From NCBI RefSeq assembly GCF_018449695.1, contig NZ_JAAVUY010000004.1, positions 62,001 to 126,000 on the forward strand: a stretch of DNA of 64,000 bases, in the 5' to 3' direction. The notes under the pieces are model-generated. The model had not been told where the DNA came from. It saw only the letters and a list, made by a program, of their open reading frames with translations, and ran no database searches. This document shows, piece after piece, positions 45,076 through 53,172 of this stretch; the first letter of the stretch is position 1, and each line of letters starts with the position of its first letter. A program made the position numbers and the translations under genes. This DNA is from Bradyrhizobium sp. dw_411. GTDB lineage: Bacteria > Pseudomonadota > Alphaproteobacteria > Rhizobiales > Xanthobacteraceae.

Positions 45076-46962
45076 TTAATTTGACAGGAACCCGATCGAT
45101 ATCCACGGAAATATGGCCACGAAAATCAAGCCCACCAGCAGCGCCAGCAGATAGCCCCAGATCGGGCGAATGCCCTCGGCCGGATCGACCCGCCCGATGG
45201 CGCAAGCAGCATAATAGCCCACTCCGAACGGCGGGGCGAACAATCCAATGCCCATCGCCAGGATGATGATCATCGCATAATGGACCTCGTGGACGCCGAC
45301 AGCCTTGGCGATCGGAAACAACAGCGGCCCGAACAGCACGATGGCCGGAATGCCCTCAAGGACGCTGCCCAGGATCGTGAACGCCACGATCGATACCGCG
45401 ATAAAGGTCGCGGAACCGCCGGGCAGGCCGGTCATCGCGGCGGCCAGCGCGCGTGAAAATCCGGATTGGGTCAATCCCCAGGCCATGCCGGTGGCGGTGC
45501 CGATGATCAGCAGGATCGCACCGGACAGGCACGCCGTTTCGATCAGCATCGGCATCAGTCGTCGCCAGTCGAAGCAGCGATAGACCAGAAGACCGATGAT
45601 GGCCCCATAGACGATCCCGATGGTGGAGACTTCAGTGGCGGTCGCGATCCCCTCGACCACAGCCGCGCGGATCACGAATGGCAGCGCCAGCGCGGGCAGG
45701 GCGACGATAAAGGACCTGGCGATTTCGCGGCCCGTGGCACGCGTGACGTGACTAAGGTCCTCGCTGCGATAGCGCCACCACACCAGCGCCGACAGCGTGA
45801 TGGCGAGCACGACGCCCGGCAACAGGCCGCCGGTAAACAGCGCCGAAATCGAAACGCCGGTGACTGAGCCGATCGTGATCAGGACCAGACTCGGTGGGAT
45901 GGTCTCGGTCTGGGCGCCGGTCGCGGCGAGCAGGGCGACGAGATCGCCGGACTTGGCGCCGCGCAGCTTCATCTCGGGAAACAATACCGGCGCCACAGCG
46001 GCCATGTCGGCGGCCTTTGAGCCGGATATGCCCGAAACCAGATACATCGCGCCGACCAGCACGTAGTGCAGGCCGCCGCGCACATGGCCGAGCAGGCTTG
46101 AAAGAAACGCGACCATGGCGCGCGCCATGCCGGTCATCTCGATCAGCAACCCCAGAAACACGAACAGCGGCACTGCCAGCAAAATCAGATGGCTCATGCC
46201 CTCGTCCATCCGGCCCACCAGCACGGTCACCGGGGTGCGCGTGGTCAGCGCGAGATAGCCGAAGATCGAAAGCCCGAACCCGAAAGCGATCGGCACGCCG
46301 GTGAAAACGCAGAAGCCGGCGACGCCGACAAAGAAGATCACCAAATTGAGATTGCCGAGCGGCTTCAGCCATGGCGCCCCGAGCCAGAAAACCGCAATCA
46401 GCAGCGCGACCGAAACTCCCGCACGCAGCACCAGCCCGATATCGCCGACCCGCGCCAGCCGCAGACAGGCAAACAGCGCCATCAGGCAAATGCCGGTCGG
46501 CAACGCCGCGGCGCGCCATGAATTGGGTATCTGCAGCGCCGGGGTTGTGATGAAGCTCTCGTCATAGGCGAATTCGTAAGCCGGCCGTGCGATCAGCAGC
46601 AAAAACGCGAGCGCAGCGCAAGTCGCCACGACGTCGAGATAGGCGCGCAACGTCGGCCTCGCGCTGGCGACCACGGCCGTCATCCGCATGTGCTCGGAGC
46701 GCCGGAACGCCACCGCGGCGCCCAGCATGGCCAACCAAAGGAACAGGATCGACGCCAGTTCGTCCGACCAGATCAGCGGTCGCTGCAGGCCATAGCGTGC
46801 CACCACACCCGCGAACAGGATGACGATCTCGGCGACAACCAGCAACGCTGCCGGAATTTCGACCAGCATTCCGAGCCACGCTTCAAGCGTCGCCACGGGC
46901 GAACGACGGCGAGGGGACACCACCTCGCCGTTTACCGCTTGCGTCGCTTCGGCATGCGCCAT
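45076..46962 (-). CDS. dctQM: Fused TRAP transporter small and large permease (DctQ-DctM)
   Basis: 628 residues. Residues ~25-170 form the four-helix DctQ domain (LIWSDELASILFLWLAMLGAA). Residues ~205-625 form the DctM domain, with the typical GISGSKAADMAAVAPVLFPEM and an FAPPFGVGYYAA motif near the C-terminus. Fusion of the two permease subunits is known in this family. The carrier uses the sodium or proton gradient. It is in line with the DctP gene upstream and the acyl-CoA synthetase gene downstream. Confidence 0.92.
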   Translation of the reverse strand: MAHAEATQAVNGEVVSPRRRSPVATLEAWLGMLVEIPAALLVVAEIVILFAGVVARYGLQRPLIWSDELASILFLWLAMLGAAVAFRRSEHMRMTAVVASARPTLRAYLDVVATCAALAFLLLIARPAYEFAYDESFITTPALQIPNSWRAAALPTGICLMALFACLRLARVGDIGLVLRAGVSVALLIAVFWLGAPWLKPLGNLNLVIFFVGVAGFCVFTGVPIAFGFGLSIFGYLALTTRTPVTVLVGRMDEGMSHLILLAVPLFVFLGLLIEMTGMARAMVAFLSSLLGHVRGGLHYVLVGAMYLVSGISGSKAADMAAVAPVLFPEMKLRGAKSGDLVALLAATGAQTETIPPSLVLITIGSVTGVSISALFTGGLLPGVVLAITLSALVWWRYRSEDLSHVTRATGREIARSFIVALPALALPFVIRAAVVEGIATATEVSTIGIVYGAIIGLLVYRCFDWRRLMPMLIETACLSGAILLIIGTATGMAWGLTQSGFSRALAAAMTGLPGGSATFIAVSIVAFTILGSVLEGIPAIVLFGPLLFPIAKAVGVHEVHYAMIIILAMGIGLFAPPFGVGYYAACAIGRVDPAEGIRPIWGYLLALLVGLIFVAIFPWISIGFLSN

Positions 46963-46995
46963 GTCAGTCCCCCGGCCGTGCCCTGAGGTTTTCCG

Positions 46996-48015
46996 TTACG
47001 ACAATTTGCCGACGGATTTTTCCAGGATCGACCAGGCCTCTTCGCCGTATTTGCCCTTCCATTCGGAATAGAACCCGGCCGACCGCAGCTTCTCGCGGAA
47101 TGGCGCGACATCCGGCTGGTTAAAGGTCAAGCCCTTTGCCGCGAGCTCCTGGCGCACGGTTGCATTGAGCTTTTCGGTATCCACGCGAGCCTTGACCGAT
47201 GCGGCGTTGATGTTCCTGGCCACGATGGTGCGGATATCTTCCGGCAGCGCTTCCCAGGCCCGGCGGTTGGCCAGGAACCAGTAGCCGTCCCACATGTGGT
47301 TGGTCAGCGAGCAATATTTCTGCACCTCGTTCAGTTTTGCAGTCGAAATCAACGCCAGTGGATTTTCCTGACCTTCCACGATTTTGGTCTGGAGCGCCGA
47401 GTAGACTTCATTGAAATTGATCGAGGCGGGCGCGGCATCGAACGCCTTGAACATCGAGGTCCATAGCGGCGACACCGGCACCCGAATCTTGAAGCCCTTG
47501 TAGTCCTCGGGTCCGTTGATCGGCTTGGTCGAGGAGGTGGTTTGGCGAAAGCCGTTGTCCCAGATCTTGTCCATCGCGACCAGATTGGCCTTGGCAATCT
47601 GGCCACGCACATAGGCGCCGAGATCGCCGTCCATGGCCTTCCAGACCGTGGGATAATCCGGGAACGCAAATCCCATCCCGTTGATCGACGCGGCCGGCAC
47701 CAGTGTCGCCAGGATCAGCCCCGATATTGTGAAGAATTCAACGCCGCCCGAGCGCAACTGGCTCAACACGTCGGTGTCGGCGCCGAGTTGATTGTTCGGA
47801 AACACCTGAACATCGACGCGGCCATCGGTCTCGGTCTTGATCGCCGCCGACATTTCCTTGGCGCGGATGTTCAACGGGTGCGAGTCCGGCAGATTATTGG
47901 CAAATTTGTAGGTAAATTCGGCCTGCTGGGCGCGCGCGACGAACGGCGCGCCGACGCTGCCGATCACCGCCGAGGCGGCGGATGCCTTCAATAGCGTGCG
48001 TCGTGAAAAGCTCAT
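46996..48015 (-). CDS. dctP: TRAP transporter substrate-binding protein (DctP family), Tat-exported
   Basis: 339 residues. The N-terminus SRRTLLKASAAS has a twin-arginine motif followed by a hydrophobic stretch and an ARA cleavage site, so export by Tat is likely. DctP hallmarks are the FANNLPDSHPLN start and the EGQENPLALI segment. It binds the acid in the periplasm and delivers it to DctQM. ATG 48015 was preferred because the signal peptide starts there. The ligand is not predictable from sequence. Confidence 0.92.
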   Translation of the reverse strand: MSFSRRTLLKASAASAVIGSVGAPFVARAQQAEFTYKFANNLPDSHPLNIRAKEMSAAIKTETDGRVDVQVFPNNQLGADTDVLSQLRSGGVEFFTISGLILATLVPAASINGMGFAFPDYPTVWKAMDGDLGAYVRGQIAKANLVAMDKIWDNGFRQTTSSTKPINGPEDYKGFKIRVPVSPLWTSMFKAFDAAPASINFNEVYSALQTKIVEGQENPLALISTAKLNEVQKYCSLTNHMWDGYWFLANRRAWEALPEDIRTIVARNINAASVKARVDTEKLNATVRQELAAKGLTFNQPDVAPFREKLRSAGFYSEWKGKYGEEAWSILEKSVGKLS

Positions 48016-48996
48016 TGGTTCGTCTCCCTGAATATTTCTTATATTTTGATCATACGGACCCTGCGCCGCCGGGTCACCAGCCGTCTTTGACCGGCTTATT
48101 GCCCGCTTTCGCCCCAAATACCAAGCCTTGTGCGGACGGCTTTTTTGTCGCGGAATTTCGCCCGGAAGCTGCTTGCGGAAGCCCGTCAGTGGCGCCAGAG
48201 CACGGCTGGAAATCCGTCCCGGTCGATCTCGCGCCATGCCCGTTTTGATGACCGCCGAACCCGGCTCGATGTGAAGCGCGCCGATGCCGCGATCCGCATC
48301 AGACCGCCGCACGTTTGCCGGACGAGTTGCGGTTGGATATCTATAGGACTGGACGCAAGAGATCGGATCATGCTGAGCAAGAACTGCAGGATTTATCTCT
48401 AACTATTTGGAATATTTGTATATAAATATATTCCATAATATACCTTATGCGAATATCGTATTTTTAGATCGGCATCTTGGTACAGACCTGTCGTCTCGGT
48501 CCCCTCAAGCCATCCTCCCAAGCTGGCTTGAAATACAGAACCGCAGTTGGCCTTTCGGGTTTGGGCGATCCTTCGATCCCGGAGGGTTTGGGCACCGCAT
48601 CTGGCATCCAACCGAGAGGCTTTGGCTTTTCAGATCGGTACGGGCTGACGCTCCGGTTTTCTTGAAATCCACAACGAACCTGGCACGGTGGGTCGTCGCG
48701 CGCTGCCACGTTCGCCGCCCGACTGACGACAGCCGTCGCGCAAAGTTCGCGACAATCCGTAGGGTCAGTCACGACTGTAATTTGGCACCAGTACCATTGC
48801 GCAACTTCAAAGAGCCGCGTTGCGCGGTTGATACCTAAGGCGTGCCTCGTTGAGGCATTCGATGCGCGTCGACTGCATATCGACCAGTCAACGCCCTCGC
48901 GCCAAGGGGCTGTCTTCCCGGCGTAAATTGTCGTAACGGAAAAGCCTCGATGCACGATCGAGCAATTCTGATGGTTCACGCAAGTGTGTGGCAGCA
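48016..48996. other. Gene-free region between divergent TRAP operon and PQQ dehydrogenase
   Basis: About 980 bases. Reading frames here (for example 48464-48997 minus, 177 codons) have no recognisable family and an unlikely composition. From 48385 to 48475 the DNA is strikingly AT-rich and holds a 28-bp palindrome. The remainder may be a decayed gene or an extended promoter region. No RNA gene was recognised. Confidence 0.6.
48408..48435. promoter_or_regulatory. 28-bp AT-rich palindrome
   Basis: Outer arms TGGAATAT (48408-48415) and ATATTCCA (48428-48435) pair perfectly; inside, further symmetric positions give 12 of 14 pairs overall around a TATATA centre. It differs from the CGNTATAT-N8-ATATANCG operator. 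It lies in a strongly AT-rich tract about 390 bases upstream of dctP. Confidence 0.45.
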
Positions 48997-49020
48997 CGTT
49001 ATATACATATGGCTATATCG
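48997..49020. promoter_or_regulatory. Shared 24-bp operator, copy 7 (PQQ alcohol dehydrogenase)
   Basis: CGTTATAT - eight bases - CTATATCG, one mismatch to CGNTATAT-N8-ATATANCG. It ends 58 bases before the dehydrogenase ATG. This copy is about 20 kb from the others and joins the quinoprotein to the aldehyde dehydrogenase set. Confidence 0.6.
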
Positions 49021-49078
49021 CACGAGCTGCTGCGCGCCCAAGCGTCCACCAGTCAAACAATACGGGAGATAAACAAAA

Positions 49079-50929
49079 ATGAGCATTCCCAAGAAAAAGC
49101 CTGAGCAGAAGCTTGTCACAAATCTGATTAAACAGTTGCTTTGCGCCAGCGCGTTGGCTGCCGGTACGCTGGGCATAGCCCCGGCTTTCGCGCAGGCGCC
49201 GCCCCCACTTGCGGTATCGGAAAAGCCCCAAGTAACCCCGCCGAAGAACGACGCGCTGCTGCGTGCCCTCACCCCTGCTCCGGCGAAGATGCTGCTCAAT
49301 CCGCCGGAAAGCGACTGGCTGATGTGGCGCCGCACTTACGATACCTGGGGCTTCAGCCCGCTGAAGCAGATCAACACCGACAACGTAAAGAACCTGACGG
49401 TCGCCTGGAGCTGGGCGATGACGCCGGGCGCCACCGAGACCACGCCGCTGGTCCATGACGGCGTGATGTTCCTCTATAACTTCCTCGACAAGGTGCAGGC
49501 GCTCGACGCTGCCAATGGCGACCTGTTGTGGGAGTACAAGCGCGACATCCCCGCTGAAATCCCGCGCCAGAATGGAAATTTCGCCGCCAAGCGCAACATG
49601 GCGATGGTCGACGACAAGCTGATCGTGGCCACTTCAGACGTCCACATCATCGCGCTGGACATGAAAACCGGCAAATTGCTCTGGGATCACCAAACCGAGG
49701 ACTACAAGAAAGGCTGGCGCTATAGCGGCGGCCCGCTGGTCGCCAACAACGTCATCGTGCAGGGCATGACCGGCTGCGGCAACGCAATGCCCGGCGGCTG
49801 CTTCATCACCGGCCACGACATCAACAACGGCAACGAGCTCTGGCGCTTCCACACCGTCGCGCAGCCCGGCGAGCCCGGCGGCGATAGCTGGAACGGCCTG
49901 CCGCTGGAGAAGCGTTTCGGCGCCTCGACCTGGAATTCCGGCAGCTACGATCCCGACACCGACACCCTGTTCCTGGGCGTTGGCCAGCCCTACCCCCACA
50001 TCGCCGAAATTGGCGGACTGCTCCCGAAAAAGGAAGGCGCCAACAACGACGCCCTTTACACCGGCGCCACGCTCGCGCTCGACCCGCATACCGGCAAGCT
50101 GAAGTGGTACTACCAGCATTTGCCGAACGACACCTGGGACCTAGACTACGCCTATGAGCGCGTGCTGGTCGACCTTCCCGTCGATGGCAAGGTGCGCAAG
50201 GCTCTGGTGACCGTGGGCAAGCTCGGCATCATCGAGGTGCTCGACCGCACTAACGGCCAGTGGCTGTGGGGCAAGGAGACGGTGTACCAGAACGTCATTT
50301 CGGCGATCGATCCGAAGACCGGCGCCAAGACGATCAATCAGGCCGCCGTACCACATATCGGCAAGACCACCACCAACTGCCCGGCGGACCCCGGCAGCCG
50401 CGGCTGGCCTGCCACTTCCTACAGCCCACGCACGCACATGCTGTATCTGCCGCTGAACGAGTATTGCTCCGACACCACCCCGATTCCGATCGAGGAAGGC
50501 AAGACCTACACCGGCGGCAGCCGCGCGATCTTCGCGCGTGGACAGATTCCGAACAGCGACGGCAAGATCGGCCGCGTCGACGGCGTCGATCTGTTCACCC
50601 AGAAGGCGGTGTGGTCCGACCGCACGCGCGGGGCACAGACCGGTGCCGCGATCTCGACCGGCGGCGGTCTTGTGTTCGCCGGCGCATTGGATCGCTACTT
50701 CCGCGCCTATGATGACAAGACGGGCAAGGTATTGTGGCAGATGCGCACCTCGAACATCGTCAACTCCTTCCCGATCACCTACTCGGTGAAGGGCCGGCAG
50801 TATGTCGCTGTCGCGGTGGGTAACGGGTCCAGCCATGCACGTTCGCTGGCCACTTTGACGCCAGAGATCGCGATCCCCGATGGCGGCTCCGCGCTGTTCG
50901 TGTTCGCGCTGCCGGAAAACAAAAAGTAA
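49079..50929 (+). CDS. PQQ-dependent alcohol dehydrogenase, quinoprotein with D-x-D (lanthanide-type) signature
   Basis: 616 residues. A signal peptide ends near residue 38 (PAFAQ). Eight-bladed quinoprotein propeller repeats follow, for example WAMTPGATETTPLVHDG and LTVAWSWA. The active-site segment NDTWDLDYAY places Asp at 354 and 356; the second Asp matches the extra carboxylate found in lanthanide-dependent XoxF/ExaF enzymes where calcium enzymes have Ala or Ser. The vicinal Cys-Cys of methanol dehydrogenase is not seen where expected. The enzyme would oxidise alcohols in the periplasm. A cytochrome c gene begins directly after its stop. Confidence 0.9.
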   Translation: MSIPKKKPEQKLVTNLIKQLLCASALAAGTLGIAPAFAQAPPPLAVSEKPQVTPPKNDALLRALTPAPAKMLLNPPESDWLMWRRTYDTWGFSPLKQINTDNVKNLTVAWSWAMTPGATETTPLVHDGVMFLYNFLDKVQALDAANGDLLWEYKRDIPAEIPRQNGNFAAKRNMAMVDDKLIVATSDVHIIALDMKTGKLLWDHQTEDYKKGWRYSGGPLVANNVIVQGMTGCGNAMPGGCFITGHDINNGNELWRFHTVAQPGEPGGDSWNGLPLEKRFGASTWNSGSYDPDTDTLFLGVGQPYPHIAEIGGLLPKKEGANNDALYTGATLALDPHTGKLKWYYQHLPNDTWDLDYAYERVLVDLPVDGKVRKALVTVGKLGIIEVLDRTNGQWLWGKETVYQNVISAIDPKTGAKTINQAAVPHIGKTTTNCPADPGSRGWPATSYSPRTHMLYLPLNEYCSDTTPIPIEEGKTYTGGSRAIFARGQIPNSDGKIGRVDGVDLFTQKAVWSDRTRGAQTGAAISTGGGLVFAGALDRYFRAYDDKTGKVLWQMRTSNIVNSFPITYSVKGRQYVAVAVGNGSSHARSLATLTPEIAIPDGGSALFVFALPENKK

Positions 50930-51811
50930 ATGATGCAACGACGCTTCTTCCGCCCTTCCCTTCACGGCATCGTCGCCACCACAGCCTTGCTGGTGGCAAC
51001 GCTCCCCGCACTGGCACAAACCGGCGCAGGGAGTGCGGATGCAGGGTCGCGCATCTACGCAAGCAACTGTGCCGCCTGCCATCAGGCCGGCGGCACAGGC
51101 ATGGCCGACGCCTTTCCGCCGCTGGCCGGACATTTCCCCGATCTGCTGAAGCCGGCGGACGGGCGCACTTATGTCGGCAAGGTGCTGTTATTCGGCCTGG
51201 AGGGCCAGATCAGCGTCAATGGCGGCAACTATGCCGGCACCATGCCGGACTGGCAGGCGTTGAGCGACAGCGACATCGCAGCCGTGCTCAACTACGTCAG
51301 CACCGCCTGGGACAATGGCAAATCATTGCCGGCAGGCTTCAAGCCGTTCACGGCAGATGAGATCAAGGCGCTTCGCACGCCGCCGCTGACATCGGCAGCG
51401 GTCTATGCGCTGCGGTCAGGTACATTCGGGGGCGGCGCACCGGCGACGGCGAGCGGCGCAAGCGGATCGGTGCCGGTGAGCTTCACCGCAGACCAGGTCA
51501 CGAGCGGCTCCGACATCTATGCGGACCGCTGCGTCCAATGCCACGGCGACAAGCTTGATAACGGCGAATTCGGCGGTGCGCCGCTGAACGGATCGTATTT
51601 CAAGAAGCACTGGGCTGGTGGCTCCGTGGCAGCCTTGGTGGGCTTCATGAAGGCCAAGATGCCTCCAGACCGACCCGGCAGCCTTACCGACCAAAGCTAC
51701 GCCGAGCTTGCCGCCTTCCTGCTGGATGCGAACGAATATCCCAAGGGCGACAAGGAACTGCCGAGCGATACACCGTCGCAGCAGGCAATGAGCATGAAGC
51801 GCGGTCAGTAA
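50930..51811 (+). CDS. Dihaem c-type cytochrome, electron acceptor of the quinoprotein
   Basis: 293 residues. A signal peptide ends near residue 30 (PALAQ). Haem sites are C47-A-A-C-H51 and C201-V-Q-C-H205; likely axial methionines are in NYAGTMPDW and MKAKMPPDRPG. Two cytochrome domains are joined by an Ala/Gly/Ser-rich linker near residues 165-185. The start follows the quinoprotein stop with no gap, so the two are coupled, and this protein probably carries electrons from the quinoprotein to the terminal oxidase. Confidence 0.92.
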   Translation: MMQRRFFRPSLHGIVATTALLVATLPALAQTGAGSADAGSRIYASNCAACHQAGGTGMADAFPPLAGHFPDLLKPADGRTYVGKVLLFGLEGQISVNGGNYAGTMPDWQALSDSDIAAVLNYVSTAWDNGKSLPAGFKPFTADEIKALRTPPLTSAAVYALRSGTFGGGAPATASGASGSVPVSFTADQVTSGSDIYADRCVQCHGDKLDNGEFGGAPLNGSYFKKHWAGGSVAALVGFMKAKMPPDRPGSLTDQSYAELAAFLLDANEYPKGDKELPSDTPSQQAMSMKRGQ

Positions 51812-51813
51812 CC

Positions 51814-51837
51814 AACCAGTGGTTCTAAACCCTGGTT
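51814..51837. terminator. Hairpin between convergent cytochrome c and efflux operons
   Basis: AACCAG-T-GGTT and AACC-CTGGTT pair with one bulged base around a CTA loop, giving ten base pairs. It follows the cytochrome stop by two bases and overlaps the stop codon of the convergent small gene. It is a candidate bidirectional terminator without a clear T-tract. Confidence 0.45.
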
Positions 51838-52016
51838 CTCTGGCGTTCGCTCAATCGTTTGGCGAGCGTTTCCAGGTCTTGCTTGCGGCCGCTTCGGATC
51901 AGCTCTGAAAATTCGTCCGGATCAATCGCGGGGGCATCCGGAGCGTCGGGCGAGACCCTCGCCCATCGCTCCCAAAACCGGCGGAGAAGCCGGATAATGC
52001 TGCGAACTTCCCTCAT
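51825..52016 (-). CDS. Small hypothetical protein at the end of the RND operon
   Basis: 63 residues, highly charged: a basic N-terminal half (IIRLLRRFWERWARV) and an acidic-to-basic helical end (DLETLAKRLSERQR). There is no signal peptide or known domain. ATG 52016 lies one base after the adaptor stop, the spacing of a coupled operon gene; an upstream in-frame start at 52058 would overlap the adaptor. It is possibly a real small protein of the efflux operon, but might be a chance frame. Confidence 0.45.
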   Translation of the reverse strand: MREVRSIIRLLRRFWERWARVSPDAPDAPAIDPDEFSELIRSGRKQDLETLAKRLSERQRTRV

Positions 52017-52017
52017 C

Positions 52018-53157
52018 TCACTTGGAGAGCGACGCTGCCTTTCCGGGGATCGGCGCAACCGGAGATCCCGGACCGATCTTCTGCAGATTGCCGGTGATGA
52101 CGCGGTCGGTTTCGGACAGACCGGTCACGCTGACGGAGTCGCCGTCGGTCGGTCCCAACGACACCAGCTTCTGCTCGGCCTTGCCGTCTGCGCTGACAAC
52201 GTAGACGTATTTGCCGAGTTGGCTTGAGCCCAGAGCGGTCTGTGGCACCAGCAGCGCGTCGGTCTCGTCGCGGACATGCAGGCGAACGCGGACATATTGG
52301 CCCGGCAGCAGCGTAAATTTCGGGTTGGGCACCGTCGCACGCGCGGTGATCGTTCCCGTCCCGCGGTCCACGCCATTATCGATGAAACTGAGTTCGCCCG
52401 AATAGCTGTTCGAGGAATCATCCGGCAACGACACCTTGGCGACCACCTTGCGGGTCGTCCGCGCCGTTTGGATGGCGGCAAGATCCCGTTCGCTCGGATT
52501 GAACGTCACGTACAACGGATCGAGTTGAACGAGCGTGTTGAGCGTGGTCCCGGCGCCGCCCACGAGGGTGCCGACGGCCGCGCGATTGCGGCCGAGACGG
52601 CCGTTAAAAGGTGCTCGAATCTCGGTATAGGCGAGATTGATCTCGGCGCTGTGGACATTGGCGCTGTCCATCGCGACCGATGCTTCGCTTTGGCCGAGCG
52701 TGCTGGCGCGCTGGTCGTAATTGTCCCTGGCGAGGAAACCGGTCTTGACCAGTTCGTCGCCACGATTGAAGTTCGACCGTGCATAGCTGAGCGCAGCGAC
52801 ATTGCGTTGCGCCTGCGCCTTGGCCTGATCGAGCGTGGCCCGATAGTCGCGGTCATCGATCTTGTAGAGGAGATCGCCCTCCTTCACATCGGCGCCATCC
52901 GTTCCCGGCTGCGACTGGATGTAGCCGGCCACCTTGGCCTGCAGCGAAACCTCGCGAATGGACTCGGTGCGCGCGGAATAGTCGAGATAGACCGGGATGG
53001 TCTTCTTGATCACTGCCGTGACCGGCACCGGCATCGCCGGCGGACCTGATGGCGCCGCGGCGGCCGCCGTCTGCGGGCCACGGTTCGAATAGAAGAATGC
53101 GCCCGCCCCTACGCCAATGATGACGGCGCTTCCCAACAAAAGTTTCCAAGCTCGCAT
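52018..53157 (-). CDS. RND efflux periplasmic adaptor (membrane-fusion protein, MexA/AcrA-like)
   Basis: 379 residues. An N-terminal membrane anchor or signal (LLLGSAVIIGVGAGAFFY) is followed by the barrel-sandwich hybrid start VSLQAKVAGYIQ and VKEGDLLYKIDDRDY, a coiled-coil hairpin, then NLAYTEIRAPFNGRLGR and a beta-barrel with LLPGQYVRVRL. No lipobox cysteine is present. It bridges the inner-membrane pump to an outer-membrane channel, whose gene is not in this cluster. AGGGGAAC precedes ATG 53157, 15 bases after the pump gene. Confidence 0.93.
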   Translation of the reverse strand: MRAWKLLLGSAVIIGVGAGAFFYSNRGPQTAAAAAPSGPPAMPVPVTAVIKKTIPVYLDYSARTESIREVSLQAKVAGYIQSQPGTDGADVKEGDLLYKIDDRDYRATLDQAKAQAQRNVAALSYARSNFNRGDELVKTGFLARDNYDQRASTLGQSEASVAMDSANVHSAEINLAYTEIRAPFNGRLGRNRAAVGTLVGGAGTTLNTLVQLDPLYVTFNPSERDLAAIQTARTTRKVVAKVSLPDDSSNSYSGELSFIDNGVDRGTGTITARATVPNPKFTLLPGQYVRVRLHVRDETDALLVPQTALGSSQLGKYVYVVSADGKAEQKLVSLGPTDGDSVSVTGLSETDRVITGNLQKIGPGSPVAPIPGKAASLSK

Positions 53158-53172
53158 GATGTTCCCCTGAAT

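Noticed and set aside
48464..48997. 177-codon minus-strand frame in the gene-free region
   Set aside because: Cysteine-, tryptophan- and arginine-rich with no family resemblance. It overlaps operator copy 7. A decayed gene cannot be excluded.
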